DNA of 64,000 nt from GCA-003244245 sp963822695 (GCA_963822695.1 CAWGJH010000001.1:62001-126000); one strand, 5' to 3'. Shown: positions 52,964 through 62,438, counted from the first letter of the stretch. Numbers and translations: made by a program. The notes: generated by a model from the sequence alone, not told the origin.

Positions 52964-54376
52964 ATGGTCGCATCTGCGTTCCGCAGCCCGGTGAGCACTC
53001 GACGGGTGTATGCCGTGGGTGCACTGGCGGCGGTGCTGTTCGGTTATGACAACGGCATCATCGGCGCAGCGCTGCTGTTCATCCCGCGCGATCTGCCCCT
53101 CACCCCCTGGCAGAAAGGTGCGGTGGTCAGCGCCACGGTGTTCGGGGCGATGCTGGGGGCGCTGGGCAGTGGCCCCGCGGCGGACCGGTTGGGACGGCAG
53201 CGCATCCTGCTCGCGGCCGGGCTGGTGTTCACCGTCGGGGCACTGGGTGCCGGCGCCGCCGCGACTGTTGAGATGCTGGTGGCCTTCCGCTTCATCCTGG
53301 GGTTAGGCATCGGTATCGCGTCGGTGATCGTGCCCCTCTACCTGGCCGAGATGGCTCCAGCGCGGGACCGCGGGGTGGTCACCTCCCTGAACCAATACAT
53401 GATCATCGTGGGTACGGCGTTGTCTGCGGCCCTCGGCTACGCGTTCGCCTTCGCCGGTTCGTGGCGATGGATGTTGCTCGTCGGCGTGTTCCCCGCCATC
53501 GTGCTGATGGGCGGCATGGTCGTGATGCCCGACACCCCGCGGTCGCTGGTACGGCGAGGACAGGACGACAACGCCCGTGCGGTCCTGCTCGGCCTGCGCG
53601 GCGACGCTGCACAGGCCGAGCGTGAGCTCGCCGAGATCACTGCTGTCGAACGCCAGCAGCGCGACGTCCGCACCATCGCCCTGCTGTCCGCTCCCTGGGT
53701 TCGCCGGCTGCTGCTGCTGGGCGCCCTGCTGGCCATCTTCCAGCAGATCACCGGGATCAACGCGATCGTGTACTACGCACCGACCATTCTCACCAGCTTC
53801 GGAGTGTCCGAGACCACCGCCTTGCTGTTCGGTTTTCTCAACGGGCTGGTGAACATCGGGACGATCGCGCTTGTCGTCCGATCCAAAGTCGTTGATCGGC
53901 GGGGCCGAAAACCCGTCCTGCTGGCCGGTCTAGTGGGCATGTCAGCCAGCTTGTTCGCCGTCGGTGCGGCAGTGCTGCTACTCCCGGTCAACTCGACCAT
54001 ACTGTTCGTCATCGCGGCAGCGGCGTTCGTGGTGTTCACGAACACCTTCTCAGCGACCTGGGGACCGGTGCTGTGGGTGATGCTGGCGGAGATCTTCCCG
54101 CTCGCCATCCGGGGCGCGGCGATGGCCATCGCCACCGTGTTCAACTGGCTGTCCGCCTTCGTCATTGCGCTCACGTTCCCCAGCTTCGTCGCACTCGCGG
54201 GCATTGGCAGCGCTTTCATCCTCTTTGCCGTCATCGGCGTCATGGTCTTCCCGGTCGTGTGGTGGCTGGTGCCAGAGACCAAGGAACGCAGCCTGGAATC
54301 GCTGGAAGCGGCGTTCCGCAATGGCACCCCAATCTGGCTGACCCAGCGCGCTAGGGACACCGGGGGGCCAGCATGA
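52964..54376 (+). CDS. MFS sugar porter (sugar:proton symporter type)
   Basis: 470 residues with 12 predicted membrane helices. Sugar-porter signatures: GYDNGIIGAALLF in helix 1, D-R-L-G-R-Q-R after helix 2, PLYLAEMAPARDRG after helix 4, IFQQITGINAIVYYAPTI in helix 7, and the final PETKERSLESLEA. It resembles galactose/xylose proton symporters. GGAGG lies just before the ATG. No sugar-catabolic genes adjoin, so the substrate is uncertain. Confidence 0.95.
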   Translation: MVASAFRSPVSTRRVYAVGALAAVLFGYDNGIIGAALLFIPRDLPLTPWQKGAVVSATVFGAMLGALGSGPAADRLGRQRILLAAGLVFTVGALGAGAAATVEMLVAFRFILGLGIGIASVIVPLYLAEMAPARDRGVVTSLNQYMIIVGTALSAALGYAFAFAGSWRWMLLVGVFPAIVLMGGMVVMPDTPRSLVRRGQDDNARAVLLGLRGDAAQAERELAEITAVERQQRDVRTIALLSAPWVRRLLLLGALLAIFQQITGINAIVYYAPTILTSFGVSETTALLFGFLNGLVNIGTIALVVRSKVVDRRGRKPVLLAGLVGMSASLFAVGAAVLLLPVNSTILFVIAAAAFVVFTNTFSATWGPVLWVMLAEIFPLAIRGAAMAIATVFNWLSAFVIALTFPSFVALAGIGSAFILFAVIGVMVFPVVWWLVPETKERSLESLEAAFRNGTPIWLTQRARDTGGPA

Positions 54377-55934
54377 CCGTCAACTACAGCCCCTACGGTT
54401 CGAGCTTGAGAGACCTGCTGCTGCGGCCGCCTCCGTGGTCCGGTCTCCACGGTAAGAGGGGAACCTCGATAGTGCCCGCTACTGGGGCGGGTTGAGTGGT
54501 TACCAGCCTGGGCTGAGGGGGCGCAGGTTCGTGGCGTGGTCTGTGGTGCCCGACGGCGTGGGTGCAGGTCCGCAAGGGTGTCAGGCGCGGGTGGCGTCGA
54601 AGTCGGCCCGGTAGGCTGGCAGCTGGGTAAACCAGGTGAACATCGCCTCTTGGTCGGAGTCCTCGGCGAGCACGCTCAGGGGACGCGCCTCGAACCGCTC
54701 GGGCAGGCCAGCCCGCTGGCCGTAGAGGGCGGCGATCTGCTCCCCGGTCAGCTCATCGCCGGCGATCTCCACCGCCTCGCCGGCACGCTGGCGACGTCCA
54801 GGAGGGCTGCGGCCGCCACTGCGCCGCCGACAACGCCCCCCAACCACCTCCGCGCCCACCGGCACCGGCGTGTCCTGTTGACCCAACGGGGAGAACAGAT
54901 GACCATCACAAATCGACCCAAGTGGTCCCTAGGTCGTGGCCCGGCAGGAACGCCCCTGGTTCAACGCGGTTTAAGGGGTTATTTGGTTGAACGCTGGATG
55001 GTAGGACACGGGTTTTAGAAAAAGTCACCCGGTAGGCAACCCAGCCACCTCTTCCACCTCTGAAACATTGAAGGTCATCAAGAGTCGGTGGGGGCGAGGT
55101 TGGTGGCGGAGTCTGGATGTGCGTGGATTGTGTTGGTTCGGGTGTCAGTGGGTTCGGTCCGGGCGTGTGGCAGCAGCACCACCCGCACTCGGGTGGCTGG
55201 TGCGGGGCCATGGGCGGTCGCTGTCGGTTGCGGTGCGCTCAGGGCTTGGTGCTGGACTAGGCCTACCGGCGGCTGCATTACATCGAGGGTGGCCACGACC
55301 TCCGGCCCGGCTCTGGCTAGACAGGCGGGAGGATAAGTGAGAGCGCCACCGATGTCCCCCACCCCAGGGCGACGCCACCACCGGGGCCGGTGGTCGCTGT
55401 ACTCCTCTCCCGAACCCCCGCTGCGGGTTTCGGCTGCCGGTTGCTGGACGGTGGGGTCGTGGCCCACCGCATTTCGGGTAGACCAATCCACGGGTGCCCA
55501 CCACGCCAGGCGGAACGCTCGGGGCTGGTTTGGGGACATGAGAGGGAACATCCGCGCGAGGCGCGACGTCAACCGTCGCGAGGGTCCTGGAATGCGCATG
55601 AATACCTCCAGACGGCAGGTGTTGAGCGCGAGTCGCCGAGCTCTAGTGACGCCGGGTCCGGGGCGTGTTCAACGAATAATGCACCTGCACCTGCACGTGC
55701 ATTGGAGGAAAAGTAGCGCCTGCCTTACACGGTGTCAATGCACGTGCATCTGTTTTCGGCACGTGCGCACCTAGGTCGGTGTAGGCCGGCGGTTGGCCTT
55801 CGGGCAGGTCCAGCGGTGTGGCAAGCGCCTACGTCCCGTCCGAGACCGCGCGGCCTTCAAGGCTGTCGTTCCGCACTCCGCTCCGCGGCTTGTGAGTGCT
55901 GCGCACTCGTAACGCACGGGTTGTGAGGACACTG
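54377..55934. other. Long stretch without an intact gene
   Basis: A minus-strand frame ending at 54581 (about 54581-54790) reads VEIAGDELTGEQIAALYGQR, then FTWFTQLPAYRADFDATRA and has coding-like composition; it may be the 3' end of a lost gene. The rest is non-coding in appearance. Near 55690-55770 a cluster of ATGCACGTGCAT-type palindromes lies 170-240 bp before the TetR gene. Confidence 0.4.
55692..55768. promoter_or_regulatory. Cluster of ATGCACGTGCAT-type palindromes upstream of tetR
   Basis: TGCACGTGCATT (55692-55703), the perfect 12-mer ATGCACGTGCAT (55738-55749) and GCACGTGCGC (55759-55768), preceded by two CACCTGCAC words. Repeated E-box-like palindromes suggest binding by a dimeric regulator. 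The candidate is the TetR protein downstream, although another operator lies next to the oxygenase. Confidence 0.45.
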
Positions 55935-56620
55935 ATGAGCGTGAGCCGGCCATCCCCGCAGCACCTTCCGAGCGCAGCACCCCCCCGGCGTCGGTTGTCG
56001 TCGCAGGCCAGGAGGGGTGAGCTGCTTGATGCGGCGCTGCGGGAGTTCAGCAGTCGAGGTTACTACCTCACCCAGATGGAACATGTCGCCGCCGCTGCGG
56101 GGGTGAGCAAGGCGCTGGTGTATCAGCACTTTCCGAGTAAGGAGGAGCTCTTCGCGGCGGTGACCGAGCAGGTTGTGGAGGGTTTCATGGGGCGGTTGCC
56201 CGAGGTGCTGGGCAAGGCTGGTGACGCGCTCGGCGCCTGGCGCGGCGTGGTCCGGCTGCTCTGCGACCTGGTGACTGAGTGTCCGGAAGCCTGGGCGCTG
56301 GTCGCGCGGCACCGGGATAACCGCGAGCTCGGCGCGCCGCTGCGCGGGCTGCGGGAGCAGGTCACCGAGGTGTTCGCGGCGGTCCTCGCCAGTTATTACG
56401 TCCCTGAGGGGGGGGTGCGGTGCTCTCCGAGGAGGAGGTGCTGGAGCAGGCACGGCTGACCGTCCCGCTGCTTGTCGGCGCGTTGCAGGGGCTGATGTCC
56501 TGGTGGCTGGATCACCCGGAGGTGCCGCGAGCGAAGGTGGAGGCGCGGGCGGTTGATTTCGGGTGGTTGGGTTTGGATCGGATCCGTCGAGGTGAGTGGC
56601 TTCCTCTTGCCGGTGACTGA
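55935..56620 (+). pseudogene. TetR-family regulator broken at a G8 tract
   Basis: The HTH is intact (ELLDAALREFSSRGYYLTQM, VAAAAGVSKALVYQHFPSKEELF). The frame continues to the G8 run at 56408-56415, after which it reads nonsense and stops at 56459. The true C-terminus (VLEQARLTVPLLVGALQGLM, DFGWLGLDRIRRGEWLPLAGD) follows in another frame to 56620. A one-base length change in the G run would restore a protein of about 228 residues. This could be a real mutation, phase variation or a sequencing error. It sits directly upstream of a diiron oxygenase. Confidence 0.85.
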
Positions 56621-56633
56621 CGAGTCAGTTACC
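56612..56633. promoter_or_regulatory. Inverted repeat upstream of the diiron oxygenase (putative TetR operator)
   Basis: GGTGACTGAC and GTCAGTTACC around GA, 10-bp arms with one mismatch. It overlaps the tetR stop codon and lies about 33 bp before the oxygenase start, the expected place for a repressor site. Confidence 0.65.
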
Positions 56634-56665
56634 TTAGGTCTGTTCGTTTGTCGAGGAGGTCGCAG

Positions 56666-57583
56666 ATGTCCGTGACTAGTGCCGTTGACGTGACGACCAG
56701 CCACGTTCCGGATCGTGAGGACACCGCGCGGCGGCTGTTGCGGACCTCAGCCAAGCACTCCTATGACCCAGCTGTCGAGATCGACTGGGAGGCACCGCTC
56801 GCGCCGGACCGCTATTTCATCGCCCCGCACCGCAGCTCCCTCTACGGCACGGCCTTGTGGGACCGGATGAGCGAGGAGCAGCGGATCGAACTGACCAAGC
56901 ACGAGGTGGCGAGCCTCTACAGCATCGGTATCTGGTTCGAGACGATCCTCATGCAGATGCTCATCCGCCACGTCTACGACCGTCCCAAGGGCAGCGCGCA
57001 CGCCCGGTACGCGTGGACCGAGATCGCCGACGAGTGCCGGCACTCGGTGATGTTCTCCCGCATGGCGGAGAAGTTCGGCGGGCCGGAATACGGTCCCGGC
57101 GCCGTCGTGCACCACCTCGGACGGTTGTTCAAGACTGTCTCGAATGGCACCCTGACCTTCGGCGCGACGATCTACGTCGAGGAAATCCTCGATGCGTTGC
57201 AGCGCGAGCAGATGGCGGATGAGTCGCTGCAGCTGGTGGCGCAGAAGGTGTCGCGGATCCATGTCATTGAGGAGGCCCGCCACATCCGCTACGCCCGCGA
57301 GGAGACGCTTCGACAGTGGCCTCGGCTGGGCCCGCTGGGTCGGGCGTACAGCCGCTTCATCCTTGCCGTGGTGGTCTACATCGCCACCACCAGGCTGATC
57401 GACCCGAAGGTGTACGCGGCGGCCGGGCTGGACGTCAACGAGGCCGTCGCGGCTGCTGCCGCGAATCCGCACTGGCGGCAGACCAAGCAGTTCGCCGCCC
57501 GCAGGGTCATCACGTTCTTCCGCGAGGTCGGGCTCATCGCCGGGCCGGGCAAGCTGCTCTGGCGCCGGGCCGGAGTGTTGTAG
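56666..57583 (+). CDS. AurF-type diiron oxygenase
   Basis: 305 residues. A ferritin-like four-helix enzyme of the AurF family, which oxidises aryl-amines or other substrates with a diiron site. Metal-ligand motifs in order: WFETI (E92), DECRH (E123, H126), VEEILD (E172 or E173) and H199-V-I-E-E203-A-R-H206. GAGGAGG precedes the ATG. It follows a TetR gene with an operator between them, a frequent actinobacterial pairing. No biosynthetic cluster surrounds it, so a housekeeping or lipid-related substrate is possible. Confidence 0.9.
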   Translation: MSVTSAVDVTTSHVPDREDTARRLLRTSAKHSYDPAVEIDWEAPLAPDRYFIAPHRSSLYGTALWDRMSEEQRIELTKHEVASLYSIGIWFETILMQMLIRHVYDRPKGSAHARYAWTEIADECRHSVMFSRMAEKFGGPEYGPGAVVHHLGRLFKTVSNGTLTFGATIYVEEILDALQREQMADESLQLVAQKVSRIHVIEEARHIRYAREETLRQWPRLGPLGRAYSRFILAVVVYIATTRLIDPKVYAAAGLDVNEAVAAAAANPHWRQTKQFAARRVITFFREVGLIAGPGKLLWRRAGVL

Positions 57584-57645
57584 AGCCTGCTGACCGACGA
57601 AGCGCTCGCGCTCCCCGTTTTCTGTCGGTGTCGGGTTGTAGCGTG

Positions 57646-57798
57646 ATGTTCGTGAGTGTTCGGCAGTTGATTCCGGAGGACCTGGCGGGTATTCCGCCGG
57701 GGCCGGAGTTGGCGCGCATTCTGGCTGGTCTCGAGCCTTGTCTGCACCCCGCCAGAAAGTGCAGTCCCGGCTTAGCTCAGGAGTGCTTCCCGAAGTAG
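57646..57798 (+). pseudogene. N-terminal stub of a DUF222/13E12-type HNH protein
   Basis: FVSVRQLIPEDLAGIPPGPELARILAGLEP is the opening of many DUF222-HNH (13E12 repeat) proteins of actinobacteria. After about 33 residues the similarity ends and the frame soon stops; the main domain and HNH part are missing. Confidence 0.6.
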
Positions 57799-58209
57799 CT
57801 CATCAAGCTCAGCACCGTGCACCGTATCGGCCTCCAACAATCGGGCCGCAACGAGCTCAAGTCGCCCATGCCTGTCTCGGAGATATGCTTCAACTTGGTC
57901 TCTGATCTCGAGGGTATCGTAAATTCCTATTTTCCAACATAGACTATGTGCCAATAGTAGTTCATCGCATTCGGGTGGTATGACCGTTGACGCCCACTTG
58001 CCGAAGGTGACCTTTTCCCCGAACGGGCCTCCATACAAAATCCATACCCGGTCGAGCTCTGATGGTTCTTCGCGGAGACGCATCCCGCCCGCGCCGTCGC
58101 TACCATGTAGCTCGATGACGGCGACGCCAAGGCCACGTGAGGCAGCAATGAGGGCATGCCCAGCTTCATGCACGGCAGCCCTGTTCCGTTCCGTATCCGC
58201 AAAGCCCAT
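57772..58209 (-). CDS. Small M41/FtsH-like metallopeptidase domain protein
   Basis: 145 residues. The FtsH peptidase signature AAVHEAGHALIAASRGLGVA (H14, E15, H18) is present, followed by beta strands and helices like the M41 core (WILYGGPFGEKVTFG, DELLLAHSLC, DQVEAYLRDRHGRLELVAARL and the ELDELL end). No AAA domain and no membrane segment. Such stand-alone M41-like proteins occur in phage or island settings. The ATG at 58209 is preferred; it is isolated from other genes. Confidence 0.75.
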   Translation of the reverse strand: MGFADTERNRAAVHEAGHALIAASRGLGVAVIELHGSDGAGGMRLREEPSELDRVWILYGGPFGEKVTFGKWASTVIPPECDELLLAHSLCWKIGIYDTLEIRDQVEAYLRDRHGRLELVAARLLEADTVHGAELDELLREALLS

Positions 58210-58629
58210 GCGGGGGAGCCTAGCCCTAGATGCCAACCTGACTGAGCCACCCCGACTGTGGCCCTTTCACTGTCCTCCGGTATCTCCGACCTCATCGCGC
58301 ACGCCCGTTCGAAGTCGCGCGGCATCATGCTCGACGTGTGCGGATGGCGCATCAATCCAGTTCCGGTGATGCATGTCGGAGCCCGAGGTGATCAGCCGGT
58401 GAGCGCTTTGAGGTGGCCGGCGAAGGTGGCGGTCAGGCTGTCCAGTGTGGCCTTGCCCCTTGCCGCGGTGGCGGTGGACGGACGGCCGATGATGCCGGCG
58501 TCGGCGTAGCCGCGCATGCCGGTCAGGAGCAGGTGGGAGACCTGCTGCTAGCGAGCAGCCACGCCTGGGTGGACCACTCGGGCTGCGGGTTGCACTTCAG
58601 GTTGTTGTTCTAGTTTCAGAAGAGGTAGT
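58210..58629. other. Intergenic stretch with a possible TetR C-terminal relic
   Basis: On the minus strand 58392-58546 reads VSHLLLTGMRGYADAGIIGR, then KATLDSLTATFAGHLKALTG and stops, resembling the last helices of a small TetR-like regulator. An in-frame stop lies just upstream and no start exists. Nothing else is seen. Confidence 0.35.
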
Positions 58630-59451
58630 GTGACGAGCATGGCCAAGGAGCGGGAAGTCTATCCAAACGCCCCGGTGGTCCTCGTTGCCCTGGAGGTACG
58701 GCACCCCACCACTGACCCGTTGACGGCCGCCCAGCGGAACACGATCAAGCGGCGCCTGAGCGGTCATGTCCCGATTATGAGGACCGGGGAGCTCCAGCAG
58801 CTGACCGTTGTGCAGCCTGTCGGGGGTCCACCGGTCGCGCCTGAGCTGCGAGCCGAGGAGTTCCCGAGGTACTTCAGTCGAGACAATACGGCGGCGGTGT
58901 CGGTGCGAGCCGAGGCGGTCATCGTCGAGACGACTCGATACGTGCGGTGGGAACAGATGCGAGCTCTCGTGGCCGACGTGCTTGAGGTGAGGCGGGAGAT
59001 CGGCGGCGTCGATGGGGTCGAGCGGGTCGGCCTCCGCTACATCGATGAGATCCGAGTCCCCGGCGGCCCTGAGCAGGATTGGGCGCCGTGGGTTGACCCC
59101 ACGCTGATCGGGCCGGCCACGGTCGGTGACGAGCTCGGCCTGGCCGCCACTCACTGGCAGGGCATCAACGCCTTCACACCGGGACCAGAGCGGACGATCG
59201 TGCTGCGCTACGGACCTCGGGAGGGGTTCGCCGTGGATCCGGGCGGAGACTTGAAGCGCTCCACTTCCACCCCTGGTCCGTTCTTCCTCTTGGACATCGA
59301 CAGTTTCTGGACACCAAGCGAGGAGGTCCCCGAGTTCGACGTCAAGGCACTGCTGGCCACCTGCGATGAGCTGCATGCCCCGGTTCGCACATTGTTCGAG
59401 CGGCTTGTCACTGATCGTTTGAGAGAGGACGTTTTCCGCTATGCCCGGTGA
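58630..59451 (+). CDS. TIGR04255 family protein
   Basis: 273 residues. It starts with YPNAPVVLVALEVRHP, the typical opening (P-N-A-P-L-x-E-V/A-x-x-E-I/V), and has VERVGLRYIDEIRVP in the middle and LHAPVRTLFERLVTDRLRE at the end, matching this sporadically distributed family. GTG at 58630 follows AGAGG; the ATG three codons later is an alternative. Its stop overlaps the start of an HTH protein (ATGCCCGGTGA), so the two form a coupled pair resembling a toxin-antitoxin or regulator-partner unit. Activity unknown. Confidence 0.85.
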   Translation: MTSMAKEREVYPNAPVVLVALEVRHPTTDPLTAAQRNTIKRRLSGHVPIMRTGELQQLTVVQPVGGPPVAPELRAEEFPRYFSRDNTAAVSVRAEAVIVETTRYVRWEQMRALVADVLEVRREIGGVDGVERVGLRYIDEIRVPGGPEQDWAPWVDPTLIGPATVGDELGLAATHWQGINAFTPGPERTIVLRYGPREGFAVDPGGDLKRSTSTPGPFFLLDIDSFWTPSEEVPEFDVKALLATCDELHAPVRTLFERLVTDRLREDVFRYAR

Positions 59452-60112
59452 TCGAAGTCGGGACCTGCTTGACCCTGGCACCGCCGGCACCGACATCAAT
59501 CCTCCACCGTCGCTAACGAAGACAAAGACTGTGGCCACGGTGCTGACCGAGGATATCGGCTATATCCGCAGGCAGGCCCGGAACCTGCATGAGGTGACCG
59601 ACGAGCTGCACCAGCAGAGCCAATACGCCGAGTGGAACGCCCGTACGAACACGCGGGGTCGGGCGAGCGTTCAGGAGATGCTCGACGAGCTGACCGACCT
59701 CGGGTTCGCCTGGAGAAACGTCGCTAAGCTGGTGGGTGTCAGCGTGCCTGCCATCCAGAAGTGGCGACGAGGCGAGGGCACGACGGGTGAGAACCGCCAC
59801 AAAGTGGCAAGCCTGCTCGCCGCTTGCGACCTCGTGTGCGAGCAATACGGCATCCAAGAGGTCTCCTCCTGGTTCGAGATGCCTTTGCAGCTCGGGGTGC
59901 CAGTCACGCCTGTTGACCTTTGGGCCTGCGGCCGGTCGGATCTGGTCTTGGACTTCGCCAGCGGCCACACCGACTCCGAGCAGGTTCTCACTGACTGGGA
60001 GCCGCGGTGGCGGGACCGGTACCGGTCGGACTTCGACGTCTTCCGCGCCGCTGACGGGCAGCTGTCGATCCGTCGTTCTGCACCCGTGCGCCCTGCGGTC
60101 CAACGGAGTTGA
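59441..60112 (+). CDS. HTH protein coupled to the TIGR04255 gene; C-terminus possibly frameshifted
   Basis: 223 residues. A central HTH-like segment reads GFAWRNVAKLVGVSVPAIQK, then WRRGEG and HKVASLLAACDLVCEQYG, akin to Xre-type antitoxin DNA-binding domains. The second half (SSWFEMPLQLGVPVTPVDLW, DLVLDFASG) is reminiscent of MbcA/Xre-antitoxin C-terminal regions. The last residues (APVRPAVQRS) look like the wrong frame: one frame over, SRLMVAEPRNHKVIFVEDWTGH continues to a stop at 60269, so the native protein may be about 50 residues longer. Confidence 0.75.
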   Translation: MPGDRSRDLLDPGTAGTDINPPPSLTKTKTVATVLTEDIGYIRRQARNLHEVTDELHQQSQYAEWNARTNTRGRASVQEMLDELTDLGFAWRNVAKLVGVSVPAIQKWRRGEGTTGENRHKVASLLAACDLVCEQYGIQEVSSWFEMPLQLGVPVTPVDLWACGRSDLVLDFASGHTDSEQVLTDWEPRWRDRYRSDFDVFRAADGQLSIRRSAPVRPAVQRS

Positions 60113-60294
60113 TCTGCACTCCCGGCTCATGGTGGCTGAGCCTCGCAACCACAAGGTCATCTTCGTTGAGGACTGGACCGGGCACGTAGGCAAGATGCCG
60201 TTACCCGAGCTGATCCCTGCTTTGGACACGGGAAGGCGGCACCAGGCAGCCTTACCTCGCCCTGGATAAGCGAATCGCCTGTCGCAAGCCGGGA

Positions 60295-60846
60295 TTAACC
60301 TGCTTCTGCAGCGTTGGGTCCACCACAACAGCCGAGTAGTGGTGCCGACGGCGACATACCAGGAGGTGCGCCGGCAGATGCGTTCCGCCCTCCGCCAGTT
60401 GCGGTAGTCGGCGAGGACAGGCAGTGAGTCGCTGAGGACCTCGTGCCGGCGGCAGAGTCCGCGACTCCATTTTCGATCTCGTCGGGTGGAGTGGCCGCGT
60501 CGGGGTTGACCCACACCACGCGGGCGGTGATGTTCGGGCGGTGGTTGAAGCCATATGCCGCGCGTTCTGGTGAGCTCAGGCTGACGCTGGTGCCATCGTC
60601 AACGCTGATGATCTCGGCGTGGTCGTCGAAGGCCATGCCCCACGCCGCGATTCGGCCGTCCACCCGCTCGCCGTACTCCTGCACCACGGCGAACAGGCGA
60701 GGTGCCTCATCGGCCACCATCTCGTCCACCATCTGGTTGAACTCCGCCTCGTCACACAGCGGTGTGCTCGGCCAGATGCTCTCCCCTGGCGTCTCGTCAT
60801 GCTCGTCGTGGCACGAACCTTCTGCCTGTACCGGCGTCTCAATCAT
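60295..60846 (-). CDS. Hypothetical protein next to the XRE/DUF397 locus
   Basis: 183 residues. The first 110 look genuine (EFNQMVDEMVADEAPRLFAV, RVDGRIAAWGMAFDDHAEII, ARVVWVNPDAATP), a pattern seen in small proteins beside XRE regulators of actinobacteria. The last 60 residues are low complexity and may be a frame change after AATPPDEIE. Divergent from the XRE gene that follows after 200 bp. Function unknown. Confidence 0.65.
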   Translation of the reverse strand: MIETPVQAEGSCHDEHDETPGESIWPSTPLCDEAEFNQMVDEMVADEAPRLFAVVQEYGERVDGRIAAWGMAFDDHAEIISVDDGTSVSLSSPERAAYGFNHRPNITARVVWVNPDAATPPDEIENGVADSAAGTRSSATHCLSSPTTATGGGRNASAGAPPGMSPSAPLLGCCGGPNAAEAG

Positions 60847-61046
60847 CGCTACCTCATATCCCTGCGTAAGGGGTCCTGACCAGTGGTGGAATAGATTGGT
60901 AGATAGTAAATTTGTATTCTACATCACGCTAGGCTCCGATCGGGTGGTCTCGGTGTGTCTTCTTGCGGATCACTGGTCGTTCGAGGCGCGGTTGGCGCGC
61001 CGGGGCAGACTGTCGGCTGCGCGTGGCGAGAGCTCAGGAGGCAGTG

Positions 61047-61913
61047 GTGACCGAGGCGTCAAGCCCCACGGTGTGGCGGCGTTGGCTGGCGTTCGAGCTC
61101 GCGCGCCTGCGGCGAGAGGCGGGGCTCGATCAGAAGGATGTGGCCAAGGCCCTGCGGTGCACGGTGGGCAAGGTGTCCTACTACGAGACCGCCGAGCGAC
61201 CGGTCGTCGTGCGTGATCTCGACGAGGTCCTGCTCCCGCTGTACAACGTGCCCCAGCAGCGGTGGCCGCTGTATCTCCAAGCCGCCAAGAACTCGCGCCA
61301 GAAGGGCTGGTGGGAACGCTATGACGCCAACACCCTGCCGAGTTGGTTCTCCCTGTTCGTCGGCCTGGAACAGGGCGCATCGCAGATCCGTGTCTACGAA
61401 GCTCAGCTCATTCCCGGTTTGTTGCAGACGAAGGACTACGCCGAGGCCGTCGCCCGGCGAGGCACCGCCGAGCGAGCCGAACCGGAGATCGCCCGCCACG
61501 TCGAGCTGCGGGTGGCACGGCAAGCGGTGCTGCACCGCGAGCCTGATCCGCTGCGGCTGTGGGTGGTTCTGGACGAAGCCGCCCTGCGTCGCATCGTAGG
61601 CAGTCCCACCGTGATGAAAGATCAACTGCTGCATCTCGCCGCCATGACACGCCATCCGAAGATCACCGTGCAGGTCGTGCCCTACGCCCACGGCGCGCAT
61701 CCCGGCATGACCGGCCGCTTCCAGATCCTCGACTTCCCGTGGCCTACCGATCCGGGCGTCGCGTACATTGAACAGCGTGCCGGAGCGCTCTACCTCGAAG
61801 AACCTCACGAGATCGAGGCACATACCGTAGCCTTCGAACACACTTGCGTCCTCGCCCTGTCGCCAGACGACTCGGTGACAATGATCCGAGACGTTGCAGA
61901 GGAGTACTCATGA
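61047..61913 (+). CDS. XRE-family regulator with DUF5753 (WhiJ-like)
   Basis: 288 residues. HTH (LAFELARLRREAGLDQKDVA, KVSYYETAERPV) then DUF5753: KGWWERYDANTLPSWFSLFV, YEAQLIPGLLQTKDYAEAVA and VQVVPYAHGAHPGMTGRF. The GTG at 61047 has CAGGAGG five to six bases upstream. Its stop overlaps the ATG of the DUF397 gene (ATGA). It is the third such regulator in the window and has higher GC than the other two, so it may be of separate origin. Confidence 0.92.
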   Translation: MTEASSPTVWRRWLAFELARLRREAGLDQKDVAKALRCTVGKVSYYETAERPVVVRDLDEVLLPLYNVPQQRWPLYLQAAKNSRQKGWWERYDANTLPSWFSLFVGLEQGASQIRVYEAQLIPGLLQTKDYAEAVARRGTAERAEPEIARHVELRVARQAVLHREPDPLRLWVVLDEAALRRIVGSPTVMKDQLLHLAAMTRHPKITVQVVPYAHGAHPGMTGRFQILDFPWPTDPGVAYIEQRAGALYLEEPHEIEAHTVAFEHTCVLALSPDDSVTMIRDVAEEYS

Positions 61914-62143
61914 CCAACCCCCGCCGTCCGGACGCTGTGCCTGACCTGGACACCGCGCCTTGGCGCAAGTCCAGCTTCAGCGGTGACCAGGGTTCCTGTG
62001 TCGAGGCCGCGCCACTAGTGGATGGCAGCATCGCGGTCCGTAACAGCAACCACCCGCAGGCTGGCGTCGTGTTCTTCACCCGCGCTGAGATGGACGCCTG
62101 GATCAAGGGCGTCAAGGCAGGCGAGTTCGACGACCTCGCGTAA
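61910..62143 (+). CDS. DUF397 family small protein
   Basis: 77 residues: TAPWRKSSFSGDQGSCVEAA, IAVRNSNHPQAGVVFFTRAE and WIKGVKAGEFDDLA, the full family pattern. Translationally coupled to the XRE regulator. Expected to act as its partner. Confidence 0.93.
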   Translation: MTNPRRPDAVPDLDTAPWRKSSFSGDQGSCVEAAPLVDGSIAVRNSNHPQAGVVFFTRAEMDAWIKGVKAGEFDDLA

Positions 62144-62243
62144 CTATTCAGCCGCCAGGCAATGCGACTTGCGAGGATACCAGCGCCGATGGTCGACTAT
62201 CACCTTGTTGATGTGCACATATTGTAATCGTCGTCCGCGACGA

Positions 62244-62438
62244 TCAGGTACTCCGGACCTTATTAGCAATGCGGGTCAGCGCGACGAGGCCGAGCCAGTG
62301 GCGAACTTCCTCGACGGTCGGCGTCAGTTCATACGCATGGTGGTGACAGGCGTTGCTGAGTCCAATCCACGCGATATTCGCTGTGTTGGCGACCTGGTCG
62401 CCGTAAAATACTCGAATTACGACGAGCTGTGAACGCAT
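62244..62438 (-). CDS. Small hypothetical protein
   Basis: 64 residues. QVANTANIAWIGLSNACHHH then AYELTPTVEEVRHWLGLVAL resembles small actinobacterial proteins with the A-C-H-H-H-x-Y-E-L-x-P-T motif recalled from XRE-associated loci. It has coding-like composition, but no ribosome-binding site is evident. Confidence 0.5.
   Translation of the reverse strand: MRSQLVVIRVFYGDQVANTANIAWIGLSNACHHHAYELTPTVEEVRHWLGLVALTRIANKVRST

Noticed and set aside
52519..52998. Minus-strand ORF in the CBS-MFS gap
   Set aside because: It overlaps the MFS start and lacks family features or a plausible ribosome-binding site.
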